DNA of 64,000 nt from Caballeronia sp. dw_276 (lineage in GTDB: Bacteria; Pseudomonadota; Gammaproteobacteria; Burkholderiales; Burkholderiaceae). The notes under the pieces are model-generated. The model saw nothing but the letters and a program-made list of their open reading frames with translations, was not told the DNA's origin and did not search any database. Numbering within the stretch: the first letter of the stretch is position 1; each line of letters starts with the position of its first letter. The translations under genes were made by a program, and so were the position numbers. The DNA lies in the NCBI RefSeq assembly GCF_018449635.1, contig NZ_JAAVUV010000005.1, positions 434,001 through 498,000 of the forward strand, read 5' to 3'. Positions 38,683 to 48,220 of the stretch are shown piece after piece.

Positions 38683-39414
38683 ATGAACACCATCAAGGCG
38701 ATTCTCACCGGGCATACACGCGGTCTTGGCGCCGCGCTCGCCGATAATCTGATCGCGCGCGGCATTGCCGTGCTCGGGATTTCGCGCAATCGCAGCGCGG
38801 TGCAAGCGTCGGATTTATTGCAGGAAGTGGAACTCGATCTCGCCGATACATCCAAGCTCGAAACGTGGATTGCAACGGGCGCATTGAAGCGCTTCGTCGA
38901 TGGCGCGCATACCGTGGTGTTGATCAACAACGCGGGCATGTTGCAGCCGGTCGGTCCTTTGGAAGGGCAGGATGTGGGCGCGATCGGCCGTTCAGTGAGC
39001 GTGAATGTGGCCGCGCCGTTGATGTTATCGGCTGCGGTGGCTGCATCGGGCGCGAACGTGCCGGACCGCCGGATCGTGCATATTTCAAGCGGCGCCGCGC
39101 GCAATGCGTACCCCGGCTGGAGCATCTATTGCGCAACGAAAGCAGCGCTGGATCACCACGCGCGGGCCGTCACGCTGGATAACAACCGTGCGTTGCGCAT
39201 TGGCAGCGTGGCGCCGGGGGTTATCGATACAGACATGCAAGCCGAGATTCGCGGCACGGGTCTCGATGCGTTTCCGCTGCGAGAAAAATTCGATGAACTC
39301 AAGCGCAGCGGCCAGCTTGCCACCCCCGCCGAAGCGGCGCGCAAAGTGCTCGACTATGCGTTGAGCGACGCGTTCGGCGAAACACCCGTGACGGACGTGC
39401 GTGAATTGGCGTGA
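38683..39414 (+). CDS. SDR-family oxidoreductase
   Basis: A 243-residue short-chain dehydrogenase: cofactor loop TGHTRGLG (9-16), NNAG (82-85), Ser135/136 in HISSGAA, Tyr149 and Lys153 in YCATK. Sepiapterin-reductase-like SDRs share this shape (yeast YIR035C type), but the substrate is unknown. The start at 38683 (MNTIKAILTGHT) puts the Rossmann strand at the N-terminus; the frame extends upstream without a good ribosome binding site. Its 3' end overlaps the convergent RNase HI-like gene by 61 bp. Confidence 0.85.
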   Translation: MNTIKAILTGHTRGLGAALADNLIARGIAVLGISRNRSAVQASDLLQEVELDLADTSKLETWIATGALKRFVDGAHTVVLINNAGMLQPVGPLEGQDVGAIGRSVSVNVAAPLMLSAAVAASGANVPDRRIVHISSGAARNAYPGWSIYCATKAALDHHARAVTLDNNRALRIGSVAPGVIDTDMQAEIRGTGLDAFPLREKFDELKRSGQLATPAEAARKVLDYALSDAFGETPVTDVRELA

Positions 39415-40076
39415 TCCTCGCGGATGGCGCTTTGCGACAACGCATCGGCGGCTGTGTTGCGGTGGCGTGGGATCCACTGGAAATGTACATCGGCGAGTTG
39501 CGAGATCAACTCACGCGCTTGCGTTGCGTACGAAATGAGCGCGGGCGCGCTGTTCGCGGCATCGCGTAAAACGTCTTCTATGACGACCTGACTGTCACCG
39601 TGGATCACAAGCTTTTCAGGCGCCGGCCGCTGCGATAACGCCGCCTCCAGCACCGCGATCAGCGCCAGATATTCGGCTTTGCAACTATCACCGTGGCCGG
39701 CAATCGCGCTGATTTTCACGACCTCGCCGTCCGGACTTTCGAGCAATCCGCCAATGCCTATCTTTCCCGGATTCGGATGCGCGGAGCCATCGAACCATGC
39801 GTGCCACGCGATGGCATCGCGATTCGACGGTTTCAGGTTTCGTGCGGCGCGCGCGGCTTCGCGATCTTCACGCCGGCGCTGCGCGGCTCGAAGCGCCGCC
39901 GCCTTTTCCAGACGCCGCGCGTTGACAAGATCCGCGAGCGACGCTGCGCCAGCCGCCTTTTCCAGCGTCTGCGTCAACGCGGCGTGCGCGGAAAGCGCCG
40001 TGAGCTTCGTCAACCGCCGGCTGATCGCGCGCTCGCGTTTATAGGCAATCTGGAATAGCTCGTCGAACTCGAACAT
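39354..40076 (-). CDS. RNase HI-domain protein with basic helical N-terminal extension
   Basis: A 240-residue protein. Residues about 90-218 form an RNase HI (reverse-transcriptase-like) domain with the full acidic set Asp96 (WFDGSAHPNPG), Glu135 (KAEYLAL), Asp161 (HGDSQVV) and Asp211 (TAADALS), so RNA cleavage in RNA-DNA hybrids is plausible. Residues 1-85 are helical and rich in Arg and Ala (RLEKAAALRAAQRRREDREA) and may bind nucleic acid. It is not the housekeeping rnhA type (about 150 residues). The last 20 codons lie antisense to the SDR gene end. Confidence 0.85.
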   Translation of the reverse strand: MFEFDELFQIAYKRERAISRRLTKLTALSAHAALTQTLEKAAGAASLADLVNARRLEKAAALRAAQRRREDREAARAARNLKPSNRDAIAWHAWFDGSAHPNPGKIGIGGLLESPDGEVVKISAIAGHGDSCKAEYLALIAVLEAALSQRPAPEKLVIHGDSQVVIEDVLRDAANSAPALISYATQARELISQLADVHFQWIPRHRNTAADALSQSAIREDHANSRTSVTGVSPNASLNA

Positions 40077-40127
40077 GTCGGGGAGAAAAGTGACCGAACG
40101 CCGAGCTTAACAATTTTTTCGATTGCC

Positions 40128-41306
40128 CTACCCCGGTGGCGCCGCGATCACGAGGGCAGCACGTCGATTTTCGGCCCCCGTGACATTCGTTCGAGCACTC
40201 AGATTCTCGCCCGGCGTCGCTGTCACAACCCGCGCTTCCACGCTGACTTGCGGGTAGGCGGAGAGCGTATCGGCGGGATTGAGGGCGAACGAGTCATCGA
40301 GCACGACCGTCGCCGGCAATTCACTCGCCGATAAATGCCGCTCGGCGAGCAACGTGTTCGCTGCGCCCTGCGCGTGCGCGCTCAGGATCACGGTTGCGTC
40401 GGGCGTGGTGTGTTCGCCGCCGGCGAACTGCAACGTCACGGTGACCGCGCTCATGCTCAGCGCTTCATCGATATTTTTGCGCGCCTGGACCGCGATGGGC
40501 GACGCGGCGTCGAGTGTGGCGATCAGCCGTCGCCAATAACTGATCGCGGATGCAAAGCGCCGCGCCTCGAACGCAGCCGATGCCGCCAGAGCCAACGCTT
40601 TCGGATTCGCTGGTTCGATGGCGAGCGCCGCCGCAATCTCCTCGGACGGCCGGCCATCAAGACGGCCTTCGTTTGCACTCGCGAGGGTATCGGCGAAATC
40701 GGCGCGCATCTGGGCGTCGCCCGGGTCGAGCGTGACTGCGCGTGCGTAGGCCGCCGCGGCGTCCGACGGGCGCTCGAGCACCGCGTACGAGCGCGCCAGG
40801 GTGGCCCAGTTGGCGGCATCGCGGGGATCTGGGACGCGGCTTTTCAAACGAAACGCCAGGCGCGACACCATCATTTCCACCGACGCCGAACTCATGTCGT
40901 GCGATGCGCCGAACGAGTCGTCCAGGTCGAGCGCGGCCGGCTGCCCGAGCTTGAGGTACAACGCGCATGCGGCGGCCGGAAACAGCGCGATCAGAAGCGC
41001 GCTGGTGGCCGCGCGCGTAGCCGTCCCTTGCGGCGACGCACGCATGAGCGACAGCGCGGCGGGCGTGCGGGTATCGGCGAGAACGCGCTGTTCGATTTCA
41101 CTGCGCAACGCGGCGTGCTGACCATCCGACAGCACGCCCGCGAGCCGGTCATGGTCGGCATCGGCGAGTTCCCGGCGATACAGCGATACGTTCAGCGCGC
41201 GGGGTTTGGGTGTATCGGCAGCGGGTTCGCGCTGCATCAGCGGCACGACCGCGCACAATATTGCCGCGATGAGCATGGCGGCCGCGATAATCCAGAAAGT
41301 GATCAT
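40128..41306 (-). CDS. ccmI: Cytochrome c biogenesis protein CcmI
   Basis: A 392-residue inner-membrane chaperone that hands apocytochrome c to the haem ligation complex. Two membrane helices (about 2-22 and 100-118) flank a cytoplasmic loop, then TPR-like repeats follow (about 150-275, e.g. NWATLARSYAVLERPSDAAA), then a periplasmic C-terminal domain. Last gene of the nap-ccm run. Its ATG overlaps the ccmH stop as ATGA. Confidence 0.93.
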   Translation of the reverse strand: MITFWIIAAAMLIAAILCAVVPLMQREPAADTPKPRALNVSLYRRELADADHDRLAGVLSDGQHAALRSEIEQRVLADTRTPAALSLMRASPQGTATRAATSALLIALFPAAACALYLKLGQPAALDLDDSFGASHDMSSASVEMMVSRLAFRLKSRVPDPRDAANWATLARSYAVLERPSDAAAAYARAVTLDPGDAQMRADFADTLASANEGRLDGRPSEEIAAALAIEPANPKALALAASAAFEARRFASAISYWRRLIATLDAASPIAVQARKNIDEALSMSAVTVTLQFAGGEHTTPDATVILSAHAQGAANTLLAERHLSASELPATVVLDDSFALNPADTLSAYPQVSVEARVVTATPGENLSARTNVTGAENRRAALVIAAPPG

Positions 41307-41767
41307 GGACGGCTACCCAAAAGACGCCGCGCGCGCCTGCGTTCCAGGTCGGTCAGCGCGGGCGGAGGCGTTCTTCGGCGACGCAACACCACGAGAACAA
41401 GCGCAGCAAATGCAAACACGAGCAAGACGAAAGGTCCGATCCAGAGCGCCCAGGTCAGCGTCTTGAACGGCGGATCGTAGAGCACGAAGTCGCCATAGCG
41501 CGTCACCATGTAATCGCGGATCTGCGCATCGGTTGCGCCCTGTTCAACCTGTTCGTGGATGATCGCGCGAAGGTCCGCCGCGAGATCGGCGGTCGAATCC
41601 GCGATGGTTTCGTTCTGGCAGACGAGACATCGGAAATTCGATTCCAGCTGGTTTATCCGCGCCTTGACTTCCGGGTTCGCACTCGTGTTAGGCGCGACTT
41701 CGGCAGCAAGCGCACGGGTCTGCACGAAGCAAACGAGGAGGAACAACAAGCAGGCGAGCCTAATCAT
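41303..41767 (-). CDS. ccmH: Cytochrome c biogenesis protein CcmH
   Basis: A 154-residue protein with a signal peptide (about 1-22), the redox motif CLVC (Cys47, Cys50) that keeps apocytochrome CXXCH thiols reduced, and one membrane helix near 105-128. The length is that of the short CcmH of bacteria that have a separate CcmI, in line with the ccmI gene next door. The ATG at 41767 overlaps the ccmG stop by 8 bp. Confidence 0.95.
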   Translation of the reverse strand: MIRLACLLFLLVCFVQTRALAAEVAPNTSANPEVKARINQLESNFRCLVCQNETIADSTADLAADLRAIIHEQVEQGATDAQIRDYMVTRYGDFVLYDPPFKTLTWALWIGPFVLLVFAFAALVLVVLRRRRTPPPALTDLERRRARRLLGSRP

Positions 41768-42299
41768 CGCTGCCCTCGTCTTGCAGCTTTCGGACCAGCG
41801 GGAGGATTTGTGTATCGAGCGCGGTTTGCGTAAGCGGCCCCGAGCGCTTGAAACGGATCACGCCCTGCCGGTCGATCACGAAGGTTTCCGGCACGCCGTA
41901 CACGCCATAGTCGATGCCCGTCTGCCCCGAGCGATCGACCATCGATGCAATATACGGATTGCCCGCCTGCCGCAGCCATTGCTGCGCCGCTTCGGGCTCG
42001 TCCTTGTAGTTGAGTCCATAGATAGGCACGACATTCTTGCCCGCGAGCGAGACCAGCAGCGAATGTTCATCGCGGCAGGATTCGCACCACGACGCCCAGA
42101 CGTTCATGATCCACACTTGTCCGCGCAGCGCGTCCGGCGAGAGGTTCCTGCCGGGATTGTCGAGACGTGGAAGATCGAACCGCGGTGCGTTCTTGCCGAT
42201 AAACGCCGACGGCAAGCGTCGCGGATCGTTCGACAACGATGCCGCCAGCACCGCGCTCAGACCCGCGAAAAAAATAAGCGGCAGCAAAAAGCGTTTCAC
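41760..42299 (-). CDS. ccmG: Thiol:disulfide interchange protein CcmG/DsbE
   Basis: A 179-residue membrane-anchored periplasmic thioredoxin-like reductant for cytochrome c maturation. N-terminal anchor at about 4-22; active site WCESC (Cys72, Cys75), and the cis-Pro region YGVYGVPETFVID. The start is a GTG at 42299, preceded by AGGAGACGCG; the ccmF stop codon begins on the next base. Fully consistent with its Ccm neighbours. Confidence 0.95.
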   Translation of the reverse strand: MKRFLLPLIFFAGLSAVLAASLSNDPRRLPSAFIGKNAPRFDLPRLDNPGRNLSPDALRGQVWIMNVWASWCESCRDEHSLLVSLAGKNVVPIYGLNYKDEPEAAQQWLRQAGNPYIASMVDRSGQTGIDYGVYGVPETFVIDRQGVIRFKRSGPLTQTALDTQILPLVRKLQDEGSDD

Positions 42300-44336
42300 T
42301 TAGCGCGTCTCCTTTGCGTGCGCTGTTGCAATGACGGATTGGGCCTGAAGGCGGCTTCGAGCGGTCACCGCGGACGCGGCGGACGCCTCACGACGGGCCT
42401 TCACAGCGAGCCGATACCGCCGGTCACTCGCCGCCAACAGGCCGCCGAATGCCATCAAAAGGCAACCTCCCCAGATCCAGTCCACAAACGGTTTCACCTG
42501 TACGCGCAAGGTCCACGCGGTCGGGCTGTCGGCGGCGGCATCGCCGAGAGCGACGTACAGATCGCGCAACGGCGCGCGGTCGACGGCGGCTTCGGTCATG
42601 GTCGTCTTCTTCACGACAAAGAAGCGTTTCTCCGGATGCATGACGGCGACCACAGCGCCGTCGCGAATCGCCACGACCGTCGCGCGCAACGCCCGATAGT
42701 TCGGGCCATTGACTTCCTTGGTGCCATCGAAACGAAATGTGTAGCCGCCGGCGCTGACCGACTGGCCGACGTCCAGCCGCCCGTCGCCGGCGCTTTCGTA
42801 GCCTTTGACGAGCGTCACGCCCGCGATGAAAACGCCCACGCCCAAATGCGCGGCGAGCATGCCGTAAAAGCCGCGCGGCACGCGGAAAAAGCGCATGAAA
42901 AACGCGCCTCGCTGTTCCGAGATACGCACGGCAAGCGCGGTCAGCGTTGCCGTGCCGCACCACACGGCAAGCCCGATACCCAATGCAACCAGCGGCCGCC
43001 AACCGCCCGTAAGCAACGGCACCGCAACCGCCGACGCCACGCTCACCAGCGCCGCCCAGCAAAGCCGCACGGCGATATGCGGCAGGCGCGCGGACTTCCA
43101 TCGCGCGATCGGGCCGATGCCCATCAGGAAAATCGCGGGCGTCATGAGCGGCACGAATACGGCATCGAAATAAGGCGCGCCGACGGAGATTTTTCCGAGG
43201 TCCAACACGTCGAGCGCAAGCGGGTACAACGTGCCAAGCAACACGGAAGCCGCGGCCACCATCAACACCACGTTATTCGATAACAGCAGCGACTCGCGCG
43301 ATACCAGCGCGAAACCCGCGCCCAGCCCGATCTTCGGCGCGCGCCACGCGAACAGCATTAACGCGCCGCCGGTCACGATCGAAAGGAACACGAGAATGAA
43401 TAGTCCGCGCGTGGGATCGGTGGCAAACGCATGAACCGATGTAATCACGCCCGAGCGCACGAGGAACGTGCCGAGCAAACTCAGCGAAAACGCGCAAATG
43501 GCGAGCAGCACGGTCCACGCGCGAAAGCTGCCGCGTTTGTCGGTGACGGCGAGCGAATGCATCAGCGCCGTGCCGACGAGCCACGGCATGAACGACGCGT
43601 TCTCCACCGGGTCCCAGAACCACCAGCCGCCCCAGCCGAGTTCGTAATATGCCCAGCCGCTGCCGAGCATGATGCCAAGCGTGAGGAAGGTCCACGCGGC
43701 CGTGGTCCACGGGCGAGACCAGCGCGCCCAGGTGGCGTCGAGCTGACCCGATAACAACGCCGATACCGCAAACGAAAACACCACCGCGAAGCCCACGTAA
43801 CCCATGTAGAGGATCGGCGGATGCGAAACCATGCCGGGGTCTTGCAACAAGGGGTTGAGATCGCGGCCGTCCATCGCGGGCGGCAAAAGACGTATGAACG
43901 GGTTCGACGTCCACAGCATGAAGGCGAGGAAGCCCGTGTTGATCCAGCTCATGACGCCGAGCACGCGCGCGACCATCGATATGGGAAGCTGCTTGCTGAA
44001 GATGGAGACCGCTGTCATCCAGAACGTCAGCAACAAGGTCCAGAGCAGCAGCGAGCCTTCATGTCCGCCCCAGACGGCGGCGAAACGGTACGCGAGCGGC
44101 AGCATCGAATTGGAATTCGACGCCACGTACGCGATCGAAAAATCATCGTTGACAAACGATACCGCCAGGCAAGCGAACGCCATCGCGACGAACGCGTTTT
44201 GTCCGCGCGCAAGCGGCCACGCGCTGCGCGTCCAGCCTGAGATGCCGCGCGCCGCGCCAATCAGCGGCAGCACGCCACACGTCACTGCAAGCAGCAACGC
44301 AACGATCAGCGCGAACTGGCCGAGTTCGGGGATCAT
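42300..44336 (-). CDS. ccmF: Haem lyase CcmF
   Basis: A 678-residue polytopic protein, the core of the System I cytochrome c synthetase. It has about 15 membrane helices; the periplasmic WWD haem-handling motif [13 protein letters not shown] is at residues 235-247. Conserved His residues in the flanking loops fit the haem-ligand role. The ATG at 44336 overlaps the ccmE stop as ATGA. A Arg/Lys-rich tail follows the last helix (about 640-660). Length is normal. Confidence 0.96.
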   Translation of the reverse strand: MIPELGQFALIVALLLAVTCGVLPLIGAARGISGWTRSAWPLARGQNAFVAMAFACLAVSFVNDDFSIAYVASNSNSMLPLAYRFAAVWGGHEGSLLLWTLLLTFWMTAVSIFSKQLPISMVARVLGVMSWINTGFLAFMLWTSNPFIRLLPPAMDGRDLNPLLQDPGMVSHPPILYMGYVGFAVVFSFAVSALLSGQLDATWARWSRPWTTAAWTFLTLGIMLGSGWAYYELGWGGWWFWDPVENASFMPWLVGTALMHSLAVTDKRGSFRAWTVLLAICAFSLSLLGTFLVRSGVITSVHAFATDPTRGLFILVFLSIVTGGALMLFAWRAPKIGLGAGFALVSRESLLLSNNVVLMVAAASVLLGTLYPLALDVLDLGKISVGAPYFDAVFVPLMTPAIFLMGIGPIARWKSARLPHIAVRLCWAALVSVASAVAVPLLTGGWRPLVALGIGLAVWCGTATLTALAVRISEQRGAFFMRFFRVPRGFYGMLAAHLGVGVFIAGVTLVKGYESAGDGRLDVGQSVSAGGYTFRFDGTKEVNGPNYRALRATVVAIRDGAVVAVMHPEKRFFVVKKTTMTEAAVDRAPLRDLYVALGDAAADSPTAWTLRVQVKPFVDWIWGGCLLMAFGGLLAASDRRYRLAVKARREASAASAVTARSRLQAQSVIATAHAKETR

Positions 44337-44794
44337 CGAATCGCTCCTGTCTTGTCCGATATTTTCATCGTGGCCCGGGCACGTTTGACTGCATCGGCGG
44401 CTTCGGGCGGCATGTAGTTTTCATCGTGCTTGGCGAGAACCTGATCCGCCACGAAGACGCCCTCCGGCGACAAGCGCCCTTGCGCGACCACGCCCTTGCC
44501 CTCGCGGAACAGATCAGGCAACACCCCGCGATAAACAACCGGGATTTCGCGGGCGGTATCGGTGATCATGAAACGCACGGTCAGCCCGCTTGCATCGCGC
44601 TGGACCGAACCGTGCTCGACGAGTCCGCCAACTCGCAGCCGCGTCGTCTGCGTCATGCTGTCTGCTGCAAGCTGGCTCGGCGTGACAAAGAACATCACGT
44701 TGGAATTGAACGCGTTCAGCACCAGCGCCGCCGCGCCGCCGAGCGTCGCCAGCCCGGCGGCGACGCCGCACGCCCGTCGCGTGCGCCCCTTCAC
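44333..44794 (-). CDS. ccmE: Haem chaperone CcmE
   Basis: A 153-residue periplasmic haem carrier. One N-terminal anchor (about 8-28), OB-fold body, and the covalent haem-attachment motif HDENY at 123-127 (His123). The start is the GTG at 44794, whose first base pairs place it 4 bp into the ccmD end (GTGA) behind GGAGAG; the open frame upstream belongs to ccmD overlap in another frame. Complete and functional by motif. Confidence 0.95.
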   Translation of the reverse strand: MKGRTRRACGVAAGLATLGGAAALVLNAFNSNVMFFVTPSQLAADSMTQTTRLRVGGLVEHGSVQRDASGLTVRFMITDTAREIPVVYRGVLPDLFREGKGVVAQGRLSPEGVFVADQVLAKHDENYMPPEAADAVKRARATMKISDKTGAIR

Positions 44795-44970
44795 GGTCTC
44801 TCCGTGAGCGTGCTCGTGCGTGTGCGTGGCTGAATCGACCGTTCGCGCCGCCGATGCCTCCTGCCCGCGTTGACGGTGATCGCGATCTCGACCGCCAGCA
44901 CGAAAAACGTGATGTCGAAGGCGACCCACAAGTACCAGAGGTCACCGTTTGCGCTATTCAAGAGGTTCAT
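44791..44970 (-). CDS. ccmD: Haem exporter accessory protein CcmD
   Basis: A 59-residue single-helix protein: [20 protein letters not shown] forms the membrane segment, then a basic tail (RRHRRRERS). CcmD releases holo-CcmE from CcmABC. The ATG at 44970 has GGGGCAGGG upstream; a TTG nine codons earlier is in frame but overlaps ccmC and is less likely. The end overlaps ccmE by 4 bp. Confidence 0.9.
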   Translation of the reverse strand: MNLLNSANGDLWYLWVAFDITFFVLAVEIAITVNAGRRHRRRERSIQPRTRTSTLTERP

Positions 44971-44993
44971 GGCCCTGCCCCTTCGCCCGTTGG

Positions 44994-45710
44994 TCAAAAC
45001 TCACGTTCATCGATAATCCGCCGCACCCGTACAAGCACGATCGCGATGGCGTAGCACCAGAAGGCGAGCGTCATGACGAGAATGCCGGCGAGCATGGATG
45101 CGTCCATGGACACGCCGCTGCCAAACGAAAGCGACGCGCCCTGGTGCATCGTGTACCACCACTGCACCGAGAAATAGATGACCGGAATGTTGACGACGCC
45201 CGCGAGCGCGAGAACGGCGCAGGCCCGATCGGCACGGCGGGTATCGTCGATAGCGCCATGCAGCGAGATGAAGCCAAGATATAAAAACAGCAGGATCAGT
45301 TCGGACGTGAGCCTTGCGTCCCAAACCCACCACGCGCCCCACGTCGGACGTCCCCAGAGTGCGCCGGTGATCAGTGCGAGCGCGGTGAAAAGCGCACCGG
45401 TCGGCGCGATGGCGCGCGCCATCATCGCGGAAAGACGTGCGTTGAGGACGAGACCCAGCCCGGCGTAGGCGGCCATCACCACGTACAGCAGCATCGACAT
45501 CCACGCTGCCGGCACGTGTACGAACATGATGCGATAGACATCGCCTTGCACGGCGTCCGTCGGCGCGACGAACAGCGCGATTTGTATGCCGGGCATCACG
45601 AACAAAATCGCCGCGATCGCAAAGCCGGGAATCATCCTCCCCGCCAGCCGATGAAACGGTTTGGGTGACGCGTAGCGCAACCACCCAGTGTGAGCAACTG
45701 TGGAATTCAT
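44994..45710 (-). CDS. ccmC: Haem transporter/handling protein CcmC
   Basis: A 238-residue, six-helix membrane protein that loads haem onto CcmE. The WWD motif WGAWWVWD is at 124-131 and the partner His residues lie in the loops around 65 (HVPAAW) and 190. The frame extends upstream, but the ATG at 45710 gives the family N-terminus and follows the ccmB stop by 16 bp. Confidence 0.95.
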   Translation of the reverse strand: MNSTVAHTGWLRYASPKPFHRLAGRMIPGFAIAAILFVMPGIQIALFVAPTDAVQGDVYRIMFVHVPAAWMSMLLYVVMAAYAGLGLVLNARLSAMMARAIAPTGALFTALALITGALWGRPTWGAWWVWDARLTSELILLFLYLGFISLHGAIDDTRRADRACAVLALAGVVNIPVIYFSVQWWYTMHQGASLSFGSGVSMDASMLAGILVMTLAFWCYAIAIVLVRVRRIIDEREF

Positions 45711-45726
45711 AGTCGATGTTTCAGGC

Positions 45727-46395
45727 TCATTCAGCAGAGATCCGCAGCGCCGCGGCAGTGGCGACAGGACACAACGCAAGCGCTGCGAGCAGGCCCGCGC
45801 CGAGCAGGGAAAAGTTCGCGGCGGACCAGCCATCGGTGCGCGATGCATCGGCGGCGTTCGCGCCAAAAATCAGCACGGGGGTTTCCAGCGGCAACACCAG
45901 GACCGCGAGCAACATGCCGCCGCCGCGCACGCCGAGCGTCAACGCCGCGCCCACCGAACCGATGAGACTCAGAACAGGCGTACCGATCAGCAACGCCAGC
46001 GTGAGACGGCAGACGGCATCGAAGGAAAGGCCGTATTGCAACGCCATGAACGGGGCGAGCAGCACCAGCGCAAAGCCGCTTGTCAGCCAGTGCGCGCCGA
46101 TCTTCGCCATGACCATAGCGAGCAACGATTGCGGCGAGAGCAGCATCTGGTCGAGCGCGCCATCGGCGAAATCCGGGCCGAACAAACGCGCGAGCGAGAG
46201 CATCGCGGCGAACAGCGCCGTGACCCATAAGACGCCCGGCGCGATTGCCTGCAGCAATGCGGTATCGGCGCCCACCGCCAAAGGAAACAGGCTCGCCGCG
46301 ATCACGAAAAACAGCAGGCAGCCAAGCGCCGACGTACGCCTGCGCCACGTCAGCGCCAGCTCGCGTTGCACGATGCGTGCGGTCAGTCTGAGCAT
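45727..46395 (-). CDS. ccmB: Haem ABC exporter permease CcmB
   Basis: A 222-residue permease with six membrane helices and the family N-terminus IVQRELALTWRRR. With CcmA it forms the ABC unit that drives release of holo-CcmE. The frame is open far upstream inside ccmA, but the ATG at 46395, which overlaps ccmA by 13 bp, gives the correct start. Confidence 0.95.
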   Translation of the reverse strand: MLRLTARIVQRELALTWRRRTSALGCLLFFVIAASLFPLAVGADTALLQAIAPGVLWVTALFAAMLSLARLFGPDFADGALDQMLLSPQSLLAMVMAKIGAHWLTSGFALVLLAPFMALQYGLSFDAVCRLTLALLIGTPVLSLIGSVGAALTLGVRGGGMLLAVLVLPLETPVLIFGANAADASRTDGWSAANFSLLGAGLLAALALCPVATAAALRISAE

Positions 46396-47078
46396 CGGCC
46401 GCTCGGTTCGAAGTAGAGATTGCGCGTGGCCGAAGGTGACGTGGTGATCAGCTTGTGCGTGGTCATCAGCACGATCCCGCCGCGCTCGAGATGTCCCTTG
46501 ATGCACTCCTCGAGCACGCCGGAGGACTCTTCGTCGAGCGCGGCGGCGGGTTCGTCGAGCAGCCACAACGGTTTGTGTTCGAGCAGCAGACGCGAAATGG
46601 CAAGCCGGCGCTTTTGCCCCTGCGACAGCCCGCGCACGATCGCATGCCTGTACCGGTCGAGCCCGACGCTTTTGAGCGCGGCCTCTTCGATTTCGACGCG
46701 TTCTTCCGCGACATCGCCGAGCACCGAGCTGAAGGCGAGGTTTTCGGCGGCGGTAAGTTCGTCGCTGATGCCGTTCAGGTGTCCGAGATACGCAAGCGAC
46801 TGCCGCCATGATTCGGGATGCGCGTGTGCATCCTTGCCGCGCCAGCGGATGGTGCCGGCGCTCGGCCGCAACAGGCCGGCGAGGACGCGCAGCAGCGTGG
46901 TCTTCCCGCTGCCGTTTGGACCGTGGATCTGCAGGACTTGGCCCGCGTCCACGTCGAAACCCACGTTGCTGAAAAGCATTTCTCCGGCGCGGTCGAAGCC
47001 GAGTTTATCGACGGACAACAACGCGTCCCCGCGATTTCGCGACTCGTTTTCGGACTGAACAAACATATCCTGATTCAT
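46383..47078 (-). CDS. ccmA: Haem ABC exporter ATPase CcmA
   Basis: A 231-residue ATPase: Walker A GPNGSGKTT (53-61), signature LSQGQKRR, Walker B LWLLDEPAAALD, and the switch His in MTTHK. It starts 10 bp after the napC stop, so the haem-maturation genes are a direct continuation of the nap genes. An extra N-terminal 18 residues before the ABC fold are unremarkable. Confidence 0.96.
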   Translation of the reverse strand: MNQDMFVQSENESRNRGDALLSVDKLGFDRAGEMLFSNVGFDVDAGQVLQIHGPNGSGKTTLLRVLAGLLRPSAGTIRWRGKDAHAHPESWRQSLAYLGHLNGISDELTAAENLAFSSVLGDVAEERVEIEEAALKSVGLDRYRHAIVRGLSQGQKRRLAISRLLLEHKPLWLLDEPAAALDEESSGVLEECIKGHLERGGIVLMTTHKLITTSPSATRNLYFEPSGRCSD

Positions 47079-47088
47079 CGATAAGCCC

Positions 47089-47703
47089 TCACTTTGGACG
47101 CGCTTCGCGCAACTGTTGATCCCGCATTGCCTGCGTCATGTTCGGTAGTTCATGCGCAATGCCCTTGTGACAATCGATACACGTCTTTTCGCCCGTGGCC
47201 AGGAAGCGCTGGTGCGCGTTCTGTGCGCGCGGACTCTGGCGCGTGAAGTCCATTGACTCGAAGGAATGGCAGTTCCTGCATTCCAGCGAATTGTTGGCCT
47301 TGAACCTTCTCCACTCGTGTTCGGCAAGTTCGATCCGCTTGTCCTGGAACTTCTCGCGGGTGTTGACCGTGCCGAACACTTTTGCCCATACCTCCTTCGA
47401 TGCCTGCATCTTTCTTGCTATCTTGTCCGTCCAGTTGTGCGGTACATGGCAGTCCGAACAGATCGCCCGCACCCCGCTGCGATTGCTGTAGTGAATCGTG
47501 GTCTTGAGTTCGGCAAACGTGTTGTCGTGCATCTCGTGACAACCCGTGCAGAACGCCTCGGTGCTGGTCATCTCAAGCGCCGTGTTGAACGCGCCCCAGA
47601 ACACCACACCGGCGATGAACCCGCCAAGCGTGAGGAAACCCAGGCTGTAATAAGTGCTCGGGCGGTTGATCGTCTGCCAGTACCGCTTTATCAGGCCGAA
47701 CAT
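47089..47703 (-). CDS. napC: Tetrahaem cytochrome c NapC
   Basis: A 204-residue quinol dehydrogenase that feeds electrons to NapB-NapA. One N-terminal membrane anchor (about 20-40), and four CXXCH haem motifs at Cys52-His56, Cys82-His86, Cys142-His146 and Cys175-His179. Length and motif spacing match NapC/NirT. With no napG or napH in the cluster it must be the sole quinol link. Starts 9 bp after napB. Confidence 0.96.
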   Translation of the reverse strand: MFGLIKRYWQTINRPSTYYSLGFLTLGGFIAGVVFWGAFNTALEMTSTEAFCTGCHEMHDNTFAELKTTIHYSNRSGVRAICSDCHVPHNWTDKIARKMQASKEVWAKVFGTVNTREKFQDKRIELAEHEWRRFKANNSLECRNCHSFESMDFTRQSPRAQNAHQRFLATGEKTCIDCHKGIAHELPNMTQAMRDQQLREARPK

Positions 47704-47712
47704 CGCGCGCTC

Positions 47713-48210
47713 CTACTTCTTGCCGGGCGATTGCGGCGCGGAAGGCCCGGGCGCAATGCGCACATCCTCCACATCCGTGAACGTGTTGCCGACAAGCGGC
47801 TTCGCATCGGCTTGCGGGACATGGCACTGCGTGCAGAAATAGCGCCTCGGCGAGAGACTTCCGAGCGTGAGGTTGTCTCGGGTGAGGTAATGCGATACGC
47901 CGACAGGCACCGCTCCGCTGTCCGCCGCGCGGCTCCTCGCATGGCACGCAAGGCAGCGGTTGGCGTCCTTGTCGAGTTGATAGCCGTCGATCTTGTGCGG
48001 GATCGTCGGCGGCTGCTGTGCATAGGCGCGGCCACGGATGACATCCTTATTTTCTGTTGGGGCAATCAACGGCGGTTTCGCCTCTTCATCGACAGGCGTC
48101 GTGCCGCGCATGGCGTCATGAAACGGTTCAGCGGGAATTACCGGCTGGGCCGGCGCCGCCTGCGAAAACACAAAAAGACTCACGGCAATGAACATAGTCA
48201 GCGATCGCAT
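47713..48210 (-). CDS. napB: Dihaem cytochrome c NapB
   Basis: A 165-residue periplasmic electron-transfer subunit of nitrate reductase. A signal peptide (about 1-21, cleaved after AAPAQ) is followed by two haem motifs, CLACH (Cys86-His90) and CTQCH (Cys126-His130), and the distal His ligands are present in the intervening segment (SHYLTRDN). It forms the NapAB complex. Starts 10 bp after napA. Confidence 0.95.
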   Translation of the reverse strand: MRSLTMFIAVSLFVFSQAAPAQPVIPAEPFHDAMRGTTPVDEEAKPPLIAPTENKDVIRGRAYAQQPPTIPHKIDGYQLDKDANRCLACHARSRAADSGAVPVGVSHYLTRDNLTLGSLSPRRYFCTQCHVPQADAKPLVGNTFTDVEDVRIAPGPSAPQSPGKK

Positions 48211-48220
48211 GGCTGCCTCC

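Noticed and set aside
41559..43283. A 574-codon open frame on the plus strand antisense to ccmH, ccmG and ccmF
   Set aside because: It is rich in Arg, His and Gln with no domain pattern, lies exactly opposite three well-supported ccm genes, and is the usual product of high-GC codon bias.
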